Positions 20,593 to 30,540 are shown, numbered from the stretch's first letter. The stretch: 64,000 bases of DNA from Bimastos eiseni (GCA_959347315.1 OY365809.1:3392326-3456325), one strand, 5' to 3'. Program-made: numbers and translations. Notes: generated by a model not told the origin, from the sequence alone.

Positions 20593-20618
20593 AACGACGC
20601 TTACTTTCTATGTATCAG

Positions 20619-20700
20619 GAGTTCTGATGGCTGGCGTCGTTGCTGTCTTAGTCATTGTTGGCGTTCTCATTGCAACCGTTGGAGTTGTCTGCTACAAAAA
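20619..20700 (+). CDS. Exon: transmembrane helix of the receptor-like protein
   Basis: An 82-nt exon between acceptor TTTCTATGTATCAG and donor AAAAA|GTTAGT. It reads, after Gly from the split codon, VLMAGVVAVLVIVGVLIATV then GVVCYK. This is one clear membrane-spanning helix with a small-residue face (G/A/V) and a juxtamembrane Cys-Tyr-Lys. It enters in phase 1, matching the CCP-like exon directly, and leaves in phase 2, matching the final exon, where AA|G makes Lys. The protein is therefore a type I single-pass membrane protein. An alternative acceptor further upstream could add the Asp-rich stretch encoded by the triplet repeat, because that frame is open. Confidence 0.88.
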
Positions 20701-20997
20701 GTTAGTAACAACTTGAAACCAACCGATAGATTACAATGAGTATTGTCTTCCAATTCACTTCCTTTGTCTCTCAAGTATTGTGCGTATCGTGACTCTTTCT
20801 CTTCTTCAATCCTTTCCATCACTTCTTCGTTTGTTTTCCAGTTGATTTTCTCCATTCTTCTCCATACTCAAATTTCCACAGCCTCTGTATGATCCGTGTG
20901 TCCGCTTTCTTCATGGTTCATTTCTCTGATCCGTATATCACCACATCCATATTAGTGTCTTCAATTGCTCTCTATCATTCCTTTCTTCTGATTACTA

Positions 20998-21064
20998 TGC
21001 CAAGCAAATTTCTGTCGATGGCAACGGCCTCTGTTGTCATAAGCTGTCGTTAAACCCTGGATCT
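20998..21064 (+). repeat. Family C 3'-end repeat, copy 1
   Basis: ATGCCAAGCAAATTTCTGTC, GGCAACGGCCTCTGTTGTCA and AAGCTGTCGTTAAACCCTGG are almost identical to 40479-40545. Confidence 0.85.
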
Positions 21065-21639
21065 TATCCTATCCTGTTTAGTTTTCCACTTAGTAGTTCT
21101 CTCCTTTTTGAGAATGCAACTGTTCCTATTGCTATTCTTGTTTTCAATGTGACATTTGGCATATGTCGTGATCAACCATGAAGAAAATAACTCTTTAATT
21201 GTTGTGTTTATTTTCCTCCGATGTGCTTTCAGATTACAATTTTTTCTCCTTCCCTTATCTTCAATACTAATTTCATTTAAATGTTTACTTGACGTCATTG
21301 TAGTTAAATGTGAATAAAGAGTGATCAATCAACTTTAAACATCTATTTAAGGATTTTTATTTTATCTAAAGTTAATGATGGGCAATTGTTTAAACACCTA
21401 AAAAACCTCAATGGTAAAATCTGAAATAAGAAAAGAACCGATACCGTCAAAAAAGAACCTCATGAACAAAAAAAGAAGCTAAATGGCCACATGAATAAAT
21501 TTCACATATGTATATTTGTACATTTATACAATATGTATGTTTATATGTGTAGGAATAAAATGTAATAATCATTTATATCTTATGAAATATCTACAACAAC
21601 CATATGTTGAATATTGCTGTCTCAGCAACCAGTCATGCA

Positions 21640-21835
21640 GAAATGGAATCAATAACAACACAAAAGGAAGGAAGAAAACAGAAAGACTAAAAAAAGAAAG
21701 ACAACATAAAGATAAAGGATTAAAACTATATACGAAATTGAACTGAAATGTAACAAATTCTGAAGACGTCAACAGCCTGTGTTGCTATAAGATGTCGTTA
21801 AACTGTTGAATAATATTAATATTAAGATGCCTTGA
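21640..21835 (+). repeat. 5'-truncated copy of the ORF1-LINE 3' UTR
   Basis: It starts with AATGGAATCAATAACAACAC and runs colinearly with the minus strand of 35610-35360: AAAACAGAAAGACTAAA, TTAAAACTATATACGAAATT, GACGTCAACAGCCTGTGTTG and AAGATGTCGTTAAACTGTTG, then AATAATATTAATATTAAG. It has one unit of the AGAAAGAC 3' UTR repeat where the 35-kb copy has four. Confidence 0.88.
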
Positions 21836-21847
21836 AATCTTCACCAC

Positions 21848-21936
21848 TGCACTCTAACAGTGCCAGTCCCAATCTCAGATAAAGGAGAGGGGCGACGTTA
21901 ATAATCTATGTTATCACACAGTGTCGTTGAACTGTG
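21848..21936 (+). repeat. Dispersed 'CCCAAGCCTGG' repeat, copy 6
   Basis: CAGTGCCAGTCCCAATCTCA, GGGGCGACGTTAATAATCTA and CACAGTGTCGTTGAACTGTG. Confidence 0.8.
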
Positions 21937-22094
21937 TCTAATGTAATATTTCCTAACACGCCTCATTAATGGAACATAATTACTTATAAGTTAGCAGGCG
22001 CGCGATCTTAACATGTCATGATTCATAAAACTTTCATCAAGTCAACTCAAAACACGAACCGTGTGTACTGTTCAAAATAATCAAGTCCGCCACT

Positions 22095-22197
22095 GTTGGC
22101 ACTCAGGCAGTGCCAGTCCCAATCCCAAAGAAAAGTGGAATGCGATGCTAATGATCTATTTCATCAACTTATAACACAGTGTCATCAAACTGCTGTT
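22095..22197 (+). repeat. Dispersed 'CCCAAGCCTGG' repeat, copy 7
   Basis: CAGTGCCAGTCCCAATCCCA, GCGATGCTAATGATCTATTT and CACAGTGTCATCAAACTGC. Confidence 0.75.
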
Positions 22198-22249
22198 ACC
22201 ATTGCCAGTTGCCTTCAGCTGTATAAATTTTTATTGTGATCATGCATTC

Positions 22250-22885
22250 TTGCATTCACGCATTCATTCATTTATTCAAAGTAGCTCCTTAAAAGCCCTC
22301 CCACCTACAGCCCCGGACAAAAATGCAAGTTTTCAAATGGCCTATCCTCAATAAATCTAGGGGACAGACGTAAGTCCTGTAATAGGCCATTTAAAGAAAT
22401 GGGCTTACCAAAAAGGTTTTGCGTAGCTGCTGTATACGGGCATATGGAACAACAAGAGCCCGCTCTCAGAAGAGCCAAGGGAGCGGCAGCACTGGGCCCT
22501 CGATACCGACTGACAAAGGTATTTTAAGTAGGCTGGTAACAAGCTGACCTCAGACTAGAGAGACAATTCTATACTCATTGCGCTAATAGAACGGGAAGTA
22601 AAAATGCAGAACCTTTATCATGCATCAAGGGACAGAAAGCTATTGCCAAACGAACCTTCAACATACATGTCGTGGTATTTGGCCAATAAGAAGCGCTGCA
22701 GCTCTGAGTACACGATCAAGACTGGACACCGGAGAGTAAAACAGTAATCAGGCCTTGTTGTAGTGAAGGCATGTACAAGAGTAGTTGCGCTGTCGGACAG
22801 GGAACCAGTACAGTACTTTGAACATAATATAGGCTTTGGACTAGCATTGCCTGAGTGCGAGCAGTGGAGGTGTTTACTTGCGGTC
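22250..22885. other. Intron sequence, no feature recognised
   Basis: After a short CATTCATT run at 22255-22278 I see no coding region, RNA or repeat I can name in this part of the last intron. Confidence 0.4.
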
Positions 22886-22887
22886 TT

Positions 22888-22978
22888 AGATGCAGTTTCG
22901 GTTTAACGACACAGTGTGGTAACATAAATCATTAGCGTCGCCCTCTTCCTTTATCTACACTTGGGACTGGCACTAATT
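22888..22978 (-). repeat. Dispersed repeat next to the last exon's acceptor, copy 8
   Basis: The minus strand has CAGTGTG...GTCGTTAAACCG and GGAAGAGGGCGACGCTAATG. In + orientation its final bases lie about 22 bp before the acceptor TATTTTTTAG at 22991-23000, so repeat sequence probably supplies the branch-point region. Confidence 0.8.
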
Positions 22979-23000
22979 GAATACCATGCGTATTTTTTAG

Positions 23001-23691
23001 GCAACAGTACAAGCGTCGCCACCGTCGCTCGATGGTCGGCCCTCCCACCCAGTTCATCGAATTCCGCGACGACCTTCCCATCTCCGAGGCATCCCTGCTC
23101 CAGAAGGGCTCCGTCGTCCCAACGCTACTCTTCAAGTCGGGCGCCGGTGATGGCCGAGAGAACAAGTACGCCAACTCGAGAAAGATGGACGCTCGTCCGC
23201 TTCCCTCGATCCCTGACCTTCGCTCCGGAAGCTGGAAAATGGTGGCCGCAGATCCTGGATCCGTTGCCGCGCTCCACCGGATGAACTCCGGTCATCGTCA
23301 GTCCCGAATGATAATCCGGAGCGTTGGTCCGGACGGGTTCCGGCGTTCCAGCGCCGGTCCGCGACCCGGTTCAACGTGTACCGTCTACTCGCAGACAGAC
23401 CCGCACCAGTACTTCGTTCTGGAACCGGAGGAACCGACCGGGACGGGCAGGGACATCCGGGAGATGATCCTGCTCCAGGAACGCCAAACAATTCCGCGGG
23501 CACACCTTCACCCGAAGGCCAGCATCGAGACGATGAACGATAGCCTGGAAAACATCGGCGGAGTGGGAATTGGTGGAGCTGGAAACATCATGATCACTTC
23601 CATACATGAGATTCCTGTCCGATCGCCGCAGTCCCAGCTCGCGCTGACGCATGGGGTCAGCACTGGACCCAGCGGCGGAAGACCCACGTGA
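23001..23691 (+). CDS. Last exon: cytoplasmic tail of the receptor-like protein
   Basis: From G at 23001 it completes Lys with the AA left by the previous exon and runs 229 residues to TGA at 23689-23691. It opens with a strongly basic stop-transfer segment (QQYKRRHRRS), as expected just inside the membrane. The rest is Ser/Pro/Arg/Gly-rich and probably disordered. Visible blocks are VGPPTQFIEFRDDLP, RPLPSIPDLRSG, RMIIRSVGPDGFRR, PHQYFVLEPEEPTG, IREMILLQERQTIP, a Gly-rich GGVGIGGAGN, ITSIHEIPVRSPQSQ and the end GPSGGRPT. No kinase, ITAM or PDZ-binding terminus is recognised. GC is high (about 58%) compared with flanking DNA. Together with the upstream exons about 565 residues of the protein are covered. 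Confidence 0.9.
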
Positions 23692-23975
23692 CTTACGTTC
23701 TGCCGCAAGAGGCTCCGAGCAACTAGGCTGGACTGTCTGGTAACTCGCTTCTGCACTATTATTATGTTTGCGTCTGAGTTGTTTAGGTATCTAGAGAACC
23801 TACAACGTAAAGTAAAGGTGTTTATTTAAGGCCAGTTGAGCGATAAATGTACCTATGTCAAATATATGATACATATTACAAATAATATGTGACATAAGTA
23901 ATATCTGTTCATAAGTTTTGCATAAAATTACGCAATAAAACATGCATTGAATAAAATCTCTGGCAGGAAAACTTA
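23692..23975 (+). terminator. 3' UTR and polyadenylation signals of the lectin-CUB gene
   Basis: After the stop codon the sequence turns AT-rich, and two AATAAA hexamers lie at 23934-23939 and 23950-23955, about 245-260 bp downstream. A transcript end shortly after 23970 is the natural reading. The cleavage site itself cannot be seen. Confidence 0.6.
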
Positions 23976-24079
23976 TATGTTTTAATTAGTGATGATCTAA
24001 TGAAGAAAATGTCAAATGAAATCAGCGATATAATTTTTAAGATATACAGTATCAGAGCATGTATTGTATAGAGATACAA

Positions 24080-24175
24080 TTATATATATATATGCATATA
24101 TATATACATTCATATATTATATGAAAATATAATAAACGTATATAAATATATGTATAAATATATATTTGCTTCTGA
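24080..24175. repeat. (AT)n-rich repeat
   Basis: TATATATATATATGCATATA and related AT-rich units. Confidence 0.85.
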
Positions 24176-24247
24176 GAGTTCATGTAGTTGCCAATTGGAA
24201 TGGATATCTCCAAGCCTGAAGGAGGCACTGGATATTACTACTGCAAC

Positions 24248-24345
24248 TGCCTGTGCTCTAGTAGTGCTAGTCTTGATCCTGGTTAAAGGAGGAAGGAAAC
24301 GATCTTCGCCTTTATATGATACCTGATATAGCGTTGTTTAGCAAT
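24248..24345 (+). repeat. Dispersed 'CCCAAGCCTGG' repeat, copy 9 (diverged)
   Basis: CTAGTAGTGCTAGTC, GATCCTGGTTAAAGGAGGA and ATAGCGTTGTTTAGC are in the family order. A shorter partial copy (CTCCAAGCCTGAAGGAGG) sits just upstream at 24209. Confidence 0.55.
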
Positions 24346-24421
24346 GACAAGCCAAACCAGGACTTATTTACCTTTGAAGGAAATCAGCGATAATGGAGAG
24401 CGTGGCGATCCACTTTTATCT

Positions 24422-24445
24422 AGCATTTAGACACCTTTAAAGTGT
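24422..24445 (+). repeat. TTAGACACCTTTAAA flanking block
   Basis: The conserved block occurs as CATTTAGACACCTTTAAAGTG, and a second diverged instance (ATTAGACACCTTCATAGTG) lies at 24735. In fuller copies it lies 3' of the CCCAAGCCTGG repeat. Confidence 0.6.
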
Positions 24446-24584
24446 TTTGTAGCATATACGATATAAACGTTGCCAAAACAACCACGTCAGTTAACTGTAA
24501 GGTAACAAACATTGTATTAGCAGCAAGCAACTAAAGTTTGCGCATTTTCTATCCAGTGATTAACGACAGCTCATTGAAACAAAG

Positions 24585-24632
24585 ACCGTCCCCTCCTCCT
24601 TTCTCTAGAATTGGGACTAACTTCCCAGCGGA
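24585..24632 (-). repeat. Dispersed repeat, copy 10 (partial)
   Basis: The minus strand reads GTCCCAATTCTAGAGAAAGG then AGGAGGGGACGGTCTTTGTT. Confidence 0.5.
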
Positions 24633-24879
24633 CCCTGGTGGTGTACGGTGGAATGGTGGATTGGTAGTTTCTTTTTAACAAATAAACTGTATAATAAGAA
24701 AACTGATAAGCTCGGGCTCTTCCTTTATCTAACAATTAGACACCTTCATAGTGTTTATTTCAAAACCTGTATCAATGTCATTTCGTTTAATAATTGACAC
24801 CGCTAAGAAAAGTAGATATCGTCTTCTGATCACCAACTTGCCAGAAATGAAATCATTGACAAGAAAACAGAACGAAAAC

Positions 24880-24985
24880 ATTTTGCAAACGTTATATGAA
24901 ATTAGATTAAATACATCAAAAACCTGAAAGCCGTCAACACCCTATGTTGCTATAAGATGTCGTTAAACTTTTGAATAATGATAAA
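24880..24985 (+). repeat. 5'-truncated ORF1-LINE 3' end, third copy
   Basis: AAAGCCGTCAACACCCTATG, TTGCTATAAGATGTCGTTAA and CTTTTGAATAATGATAAATA match the LINE 3' terminus at 35360. Confidence 0.8.
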
Positions 24986-25024
24986 TAATCGATACTGATA
25001 ATTCCTCTATGCCATTAACTCCGT

Positions 25025-25120
25025 CATCGTTTGCACTCTTGACAGTGCCAGCACCAAGCCTGGATAAAGGAGGAGGGCAACGCTCATGATGCACGTTATC
25101 ACAGTGCTGTTAAGCTGAAG
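25025..25120 (+). repeat. Dispersed 'CCCAAGCCTGG' repeat, copy 11
   Basis: CAGTGCCAGCACCAAGCCTG, GATAAAGGAGGAGGGCAACG and ACAGTGCTGTTAAGCTG. Confidence 0.8.
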
Positions 25121-25123
25121 GTA

Positions 25124-25312
25124 CTACTACTTATACTTCCTCAACTACTATTACTACTACTACTACTACTACTACTACTGCTACTACTACTTCCCCCCTA
25201 CCCGTACTACTACTCCACCTTCCTCTGCTACTACTTCTCCTACCTCCCCTACTACCACTACTACTACTACCCCTACTCCACCTATTACTATTTACTACTA
25301 CTACTAATTGAT
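25124..25312. repeat. (ACT)n trinucleotide repeat
   Basis: ACTACTACT runs are broken by CCTCCCC-type segments. Confidence 0.9.
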
Positions 25313-25377
25313 ACTAAGCATCCTGCGGCCCATAACTGAGTGTTGATACATACCTATTGGCTGTAAGAGACCTGTGT

Positions 25378-25440
25378 CAAAAACAATTTCTGTCGACTGC
25401 AATGTTGTCACAAGTTGTCGTCAAACTGTGGATCCAGTCA
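25378..25440 (+). repeat. Family C-like 3' end, diverged copy
   Basis: AAACAATTTCTGTCGACTGC, ATGTTGTCACAAGTTGTCGT and CAAACTGTGGATCC align with 20998-21064. Confidence 0.65.
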
Positions 25441-25464
25441 AATTGCCTGTTCAACTCCCGTGTA

Positions 25465-25557
25465 TACTCGTACTCTAGCAGTGCCAGACCCAAGGCCGGG
25501 AAAACGGGGAGGGCGACGCTAATCGTCTTTGCAATAACGAAGTGTCGTTAAACGGCA
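25465..25557 (+). repeat. Dispersed 'CCCAAGCCTGG' repeat, copy 12
   Basis: GCAGTGCCAGACCCAAGGCC, GGGGAGGGCGACGCTAATCG and GAAGTGTCGTTAAACGGC. Confidence 0.8.
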
Positions 25558-25767
25558 ACTAGCCAATCACTATTACACTCGGGTCAATAATTAAGGATTG
25601 GTTGATTATTCTATGTTTAAGGCCACTGTACAATGGTTGGCGTTGCCTCTATTTTTTTATCCAGGCTTGTTGCTGGTTTTGGCGGATTTACAATTATGTG
25701 TCTTTTAGTAGTAGGGGAAGTAATAGAAGTAGTAATGGTGGAAGGTGGAGGCCTAGTAGTAGTGGTT

Positions 25768-25855
25768 TTAGGTTAACGACACCATGCGATAACAACGATA
25801 ATTAGCGTCGCCCTCCTCATTTATGTAGGCTTTGGAATGACACTGAGTGCTAGCA
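25768..25855 (-). repeat. Dispersed 'CCCAAGCCTGG' repeat, copy 13
   Basis: The minus strand has GGAGGGCGACGCTAATTATC and ATGGTGTCGTTAACCT. With copy 12 it forms an inverted pair about 210 bp apart. Confidence 0.8.
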
Positions 25856-25869
25856 GTGGCGATTAGATA

Positions 25870-26186
25870 GTCTGTTATAATGCTCATGTGTTTAACTTAT
25901 AAGCGCAAATTTTGAACGTAAAAGAGGTGTGCGAGAGATTGCTGTTTCTTTGTGTTGCAGTGCGTGAAATAATAATCAACACCAAAAGAATAAGCTATTA
26001 AAAAATTATTGGCCTACATTGCAATGTATCTCGTAAAGAGACCGACATACAAATTAAACGGTTCACAATTTAATGGAATGGCGCAGCATAAATATAAAAT
26101 AATATTTATATATATATTTAAGGGACCGATTGTACACTACCGCATATAGGTGTGCTTCTTTATATTATTGACCATTACTGTCGCTT
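25870..26186. other. Non-coding stretch
   Basis: AT-rich with no recognised feature except a short (AT)n at 26103-26120. Confidence 0.4.
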
Positions 26187-26555
26187 ATGATTACAAGAAA
26201 CGTCTTGACAAAGGATGCAACTCAGGAAAACATTAGTAACGACCGTGCGTGTATATATCGTGAAGGCATCTATCGTCATTGTAGTTGTTTGAACTTGATT
26301 GATACCGAATACTTGCTGCTGGGCCGCAAATGTATTTCCTCACAGGACGAAGGATATGGTAGTGACAGATACCACCACTACAAAACTTTTAAAATGTTGG
26401 TGACTGTTTACCATCTCACAATTAATGCCTACAAAGCTTTTCCTGTGGTTTTGACTGCAACCATCGGTTGTAACAGCAGATACTTTGCTGTGGACTACAT
26501 CGTGACCCACCTACATGTAGTTCTTTTCAATTTCTTTCCTATCAGCGCTGTGTAG
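26187..26555 (+). CDS. Open frame with a weak netrin (NTR)-like segment, doubtful
   Basis: A 122-codon frame includes REGIYRHCSCLNLIDTEYLL followed by LGRKC. The pattern CxC, L, then EYLLLG resembles the short conserved core of NTR/C345C domains, where C-x-CP-x-L...YLLLG is usual, but the Pro is missing and nothing else of the domain is evident. It may be a decayed exon or chance. Further downstream the frame (HHYKTFKMLVTVYHL) is unrecognised. The splice sites are not convincing. Confidence 0.2.
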   Translation: MITRNVLTKDATQENISNDRACIYREGIYRHCSCLNLIDTEYLLLGRKCISSQDEGYGSDRYHHYKTFKMLVTVYHLTINAYKAFPVVLTATIGCNSRYFAVDYIVTHLHVVLFNFFPISAV

Positions 26556-28360
26556 GTTTCTACTTCTCGGCATGTGTCATGGACAATCGTTGATAGACTG
26601 TATAGATTTATGTACTAAATAACACCGTGTCCGACCGTTTTCGATGTTACGTGAAATTTGCCGAGTTTATGATGACATTCACGGACTATTTCTATTTTGT
26701 CGTCAATTTAAAAAAAATTACGTCGCCATTTTTTGGCGGAAAGGAAAATTCACAAATCTGAGTTGACTTCAATGTTCTTAGGCTTCTATTAGTCGTTTAA
26801 TTTTAGGTAGCATGTATTCTTTATTCACTTGCAGACTGTAAGGGTGATATAAATATACTTTTTGTATGCCTCACTTTATCTGATACTTAGAATATTATGC
26901 TTTGGCCTGTAATGTAAAGCTTGCTCTACTATAATATCTCACGTTTGGCTCCAGTTACTTTGGCGTGATCTTGCTTCAACCGAGCTTTCTACTGGTCCTA
27001 ACATAACATAAAACACCTTAACATCGAAGGGCACAATGACATAAACACATGTAACATAGCTTAAGTTGCTCTTTCTATGCACTTATGTGTTATATATATA
27101 TATATATATATATGCGGCGTTTGATAGAATTCATCTAGTATTCTTTTCAGTCTATTTCTGACACACGCATATCTGTCGTTATTACGTAACATTAAAATCA
27201 GCCTGAAGTCAAACCCTTGTGAATCCTATGTGCCGATGAATAGAATACTGATCGAATCATATAAAACATACGGAGAAGCTAAGGTCTTGGTAGGCCTGAA
27301 AGGTCATGTCTAGGTCGAGGACATGAGAATTAGCAGTGCAGGTGTCGTGAATGAAGAATAAAGGTTGAGGTAAAACGAGGGATGTGGACTTTTCTTGAGT
27401 TGTTCCCATACAGCTATAGGCTTAGGTATATTTTGATTACAAAAGTACTTAGTCCTTCCTGTGCGGGTCTATACATCATTCAGCGCACCTCCTCAATTCG
27501 CCTCTAATCAAGCCCGCAGTTGGGCCTCATACCACGACACATGCGCTGCCGCTGTGCGCGTGTGTTTAGGCCTACAGGATAGGTATATGTAGAGACAGAC
27601 AGACAGACAGACAAGTCCAGCCCCATTCCGAGGCATGCAGGCATTTCAATTGAAAGGAATTGACCGGCGGTGGACTTGAATATGGCACTTCTTGACTGTA
27701 GCCCCACTCAATGAGTTCAGGTTTGATTGACAAGACCGTAGTAACTCGTTATTCAGTTTATCGCAAAACTGACCGCCCCACAAAACTTGGCCTTTAGCGG
27801 TAAGGAAATACATAGTTAGCTGTGGGCTACTTCTTTCATTTATCTGAAAAATGCACAACGTAAAAGAGGTTTGAGAGAGACATGTAGATAAGTGGTGCTA
27901 TTTTTCTTAGATCTCTAAGGGCGACACTTATATTCTTCCTTTTCTTCGTAACCCTCCTTGTTAGAAAATTCTCTAAATCATGATCCACTGCCGAGCTAAC
28001 GGCGTCGTCATCAACAACATAAGGAACAATGGAGCGGTTACTGCTGTTGTATCTGTATAATTATGCGTTAATTGATAAAAACAATCTGACAATAGGGCGG
28101 AAATACTCACATAATTGATGATGGATAACCTTTACTTCAAATTCTAACTTAAACTCATTATAATTGACCGCTTTAAGCGGACTCGGTCAGAAGTGCATGG
28201 TAAATGTTAAATGTAGTGTGTAATGTTAAACAACTAGTCAACATTTTTCTAAAAGAATCGGTGAGCCAATTCAAGCTCAAATTATAACGAGAGTTGTTTT
28301 TGGTTGGGAGAACATGGTTGTAGGCCTATGCCATAGGTTCTTACTGGTCAAGTAATTATT
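26556..28360. other. Largely featureless non-coding stretch
   Basis: Apart from (TA)n at 27092-27113 and (CAGA)n at 27592-27612, I see no gene or repeat that can be supported. It is one of the few parts of the window with few recognisable repeats. Confidence 0.4.
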
Positions 28361-28364
28361 GCTC

Positions 28365-28510
28365 GTGGCCCAACCATCAAGTTTTTACAAGTCCCTCAAG
28401 ACCTATTTCTTTAGTCATGACTGGGCTAGAAGCGCGCCTGAGTAGGTTTCTTGAAGGGCGAAAGGGCGCTATATGAATGCTCATAACGAATGAATGAATG
28501 AATGAAAGTG
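28365..28510 (+). repeat. CR1/L2-type LINE 3' end with (GAAT)n tail
   Basis: Codons for SLKTYFFSHDWARS (LINE ORF2 C-terminal pattern LKTxLF) precede GGGCGCTATATGAATGCTCA and GAATGAATGAATGAA. This is the same arrangement as 3361-3500 (+) and 41155-41265 (-). Confidence 0.65.
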
Positions 28511-28865
28511 GAGAGGGGACGGAGTGGAGTTAGGAGTTGGGGAAGGATATGCTTGTGTTGTATAATATAAGGAAGGGCAGTTTGGCGTCGGATATGTTTG
28601 CAGTTTCTGCCACCACTTCCAAGTCACCGAAGGAAATTCCTTATAAAAATCAGCTGCACACGAATACGATAGACCGAGGCGATGAATTCTTCACCGATGA
28701 TTGCACTCATAACGAACGAGTGCAGTATGGAAGACACGTGATCTTTTACAGCATTGATACCACAAAACGAGTACATTAATCGAGGAGTCTCAGAGAGACA
28801 TGCGTTGTATTTTGTTAATAGATAGACGGCTGTGATTGTTTATACTATCACGAATTTATTCCTTC

Positions 28866-29070
28866 CAGTGAAGACGATTTAGGGGTGTCTAATTCGAAGA
28901 CAAAGATGGGTTAGTTGCAGTATAACGACACTACGACACTGCGTGATAACAATGATCAGTGGCATTGCCCTGCTCCTTTATCCGGACTGCTGAATGAGGA
29001 ATGAAGACTGCTATTATTATTCCACAGTTTAACGTCATCGTATGACATCAATGGTCGTTGACGACAATTT
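28866..29070 (-). repeat. Dispersed repeat, copy 14, duplicated with 30054-30245
   Basis: It contains CCAGTGAAGACGATTTAGGG, GTGTCTAATTCGAAGACAAA, TGCGTGATAACAATGATCAG and TCCGGACTGCTGAATGAG in the + orientation. About 200 bp is closely repeated at 30054-30245, so both belong to one recent duplication. Confidence 0.8.
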
Positions 29071-29400
29071 GAAACATATACAGTACAGTGATAGTAAATT
29101 CATAGCATCCAAAAGACATAATTCATAACTGTCTGAACTTTAAACTAATGTTCATTGTTTTACACATAAATAATAACGAATTAACATCATCTATAGTACA
29201 TGTCATGTGGTATCTCATGCAAATGTAACAATATTTGCATCAATATTTGGATCAAGAAATGTTCAAAATAAAACAAATTGTGTATGACCAATCACTAAGT
29301 GCATTTATCTAATCATCATACCTTCAAAGAATTTTTGGCTTGGAATTTTGTCATTATGTTCTTATTCCATTAAACACTAGTACAGAAATATTTTATAATA
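29022..29400 (-). repeat. Family B retroposon-like element, copy 2
   Basis: It is the reverse complement of 18395-18792 over nearly its whole length, with similar AATAATAATA at its 3' end (29022 side). Divergence is moderate, so both are old. Confidence 0.75.
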
Positions 29401-30053
29401 GTGTAAGTCTATACAATTTATTTATCATATTATACCAAGTGATAATACAGTGAACTACATCTTTGCATAGATTTGAACTTGCTCACTATGACATTCTAAT
29501 ACAACTCCATTAACATTGTCATATATGCAAATACATGTATGAAATGACTCAAATGAGGTCAATATAAATTATCACATATTTGTATAAGTATTTAATTAAC
29601 ACAATCAATGGAAGGTATTTGAAAAAAAAGAATTTTTTTAAACAAAAAGCATTAGCCATTCTACAGCATTTATAAGTCTTGAGATAACTTCTCATCACAA
29701 CTGCTATAGATACTTGATGCAAGAAGACAACACTTCCTCCGCGCACTAGTACCTGAGTACGTGTTGAATTACATTTAGCTAACTTTAATTTGAATAAAGA
29801 TTTCTTAATCTAGTGCAAAATGTTTTCGATACATTTGCAGACTGTAGCTATGCATGATGTTTACCAAGATCACCCCACTCCATTTCCTCATCTAACACAC
29901 AATCGTCAATAAAATCAATCCATGAGAAACAAAACAAGACCTTCCTAATCATCGCACATTTTAACAATTAATTTTCATAAATCAAAATACCAAAAACTCA
30001 ATTCGTAGAGGACTACATTTACACAACTTTTCCTTCACTAATAAGGTTTACAA
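29401..30053. other. Non-coding stretch
   Basis: AT-rich sequence with no recognised feature. The short open frame on the minus strand at 29549-29746 has no support. Confidence 0.4.
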
Positions 30054-30245
30054 CCAGTGAAGACGATTTAGGGGTGTCTAATTCGAGGATACAGATTGGG
30101 TTAGTTGCAGTATTATACTGCGTGATAACAATGATCAGTGGCATTGCCCTACACCCTTATCCGGACTGCTGAATGAGTAATGAATATTCCTGATGCTTGG
30201 AGTGTTTAACGACGTCGTTTGACATTGAGTCCTTGACGTCCTTCA
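30054..30245 (-). repeat. Dispersed repeat, copy 15, sister of 28866-29070
   Basis: It carries the same CCAGTGAAGACGATTTAGGG, GGTGTCTAATTCGAGGATAC and TGATCAGTGGCATTGCCCTA order as its sister and ends with a GTTTAACGACGTCGTTTGAC variant. Confidence 0.8.
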
Positions 30246-30359
30246 TATTTTTCTGATGTCATTTTCGTTTTATTAGTCTCATTTTTTGTTGTTGTTTCTT
30301 TTTTGTTTTCATGCCGCCCGTGACCGAACGTCTTGTTGGACGAAATGAATATTGCTGAT

Positions 30360-30540
30360 TTATTATCACAAATTTATTCTCTCCAGTTGAAACGATTTAA
30401 AGGTGTCTAATTCCGGGGCATGGAAGGAGGGCTGTACCTGGTGATGGTAGTTGCAGTTTAGCGACGCTGTGGTAACGATGACCATTAGCGTCGCCCTAAT
30501 CTTTTATCAAGGCTTGCGACTGGCACTGGCAGAGTATAAC
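30360..30540 (-). repeat. Dispersed repeat, copy 16 (long form)
   Basis: In + orientation: TATCACAAATTTATTCTCTC, CAGTTGAAACGATTTAAAGG, TGTCTAATTC, TTAGCGACGCTGTGGTAACG and CGTCGCCCTAATCTTTTATC, ending in GACTGGCACTGGC. With the two copies above it defines a unit of about 180 bp including the TTAGACACCTTTAAA block. Confidence 0.8.

Noticed and set aside
23132..23756. Minus-strand open frames
   Set aside because: They are antisense to the high-GC last exon of the lectin-CUB gene, and the plus frame is supported by exact splice phase.
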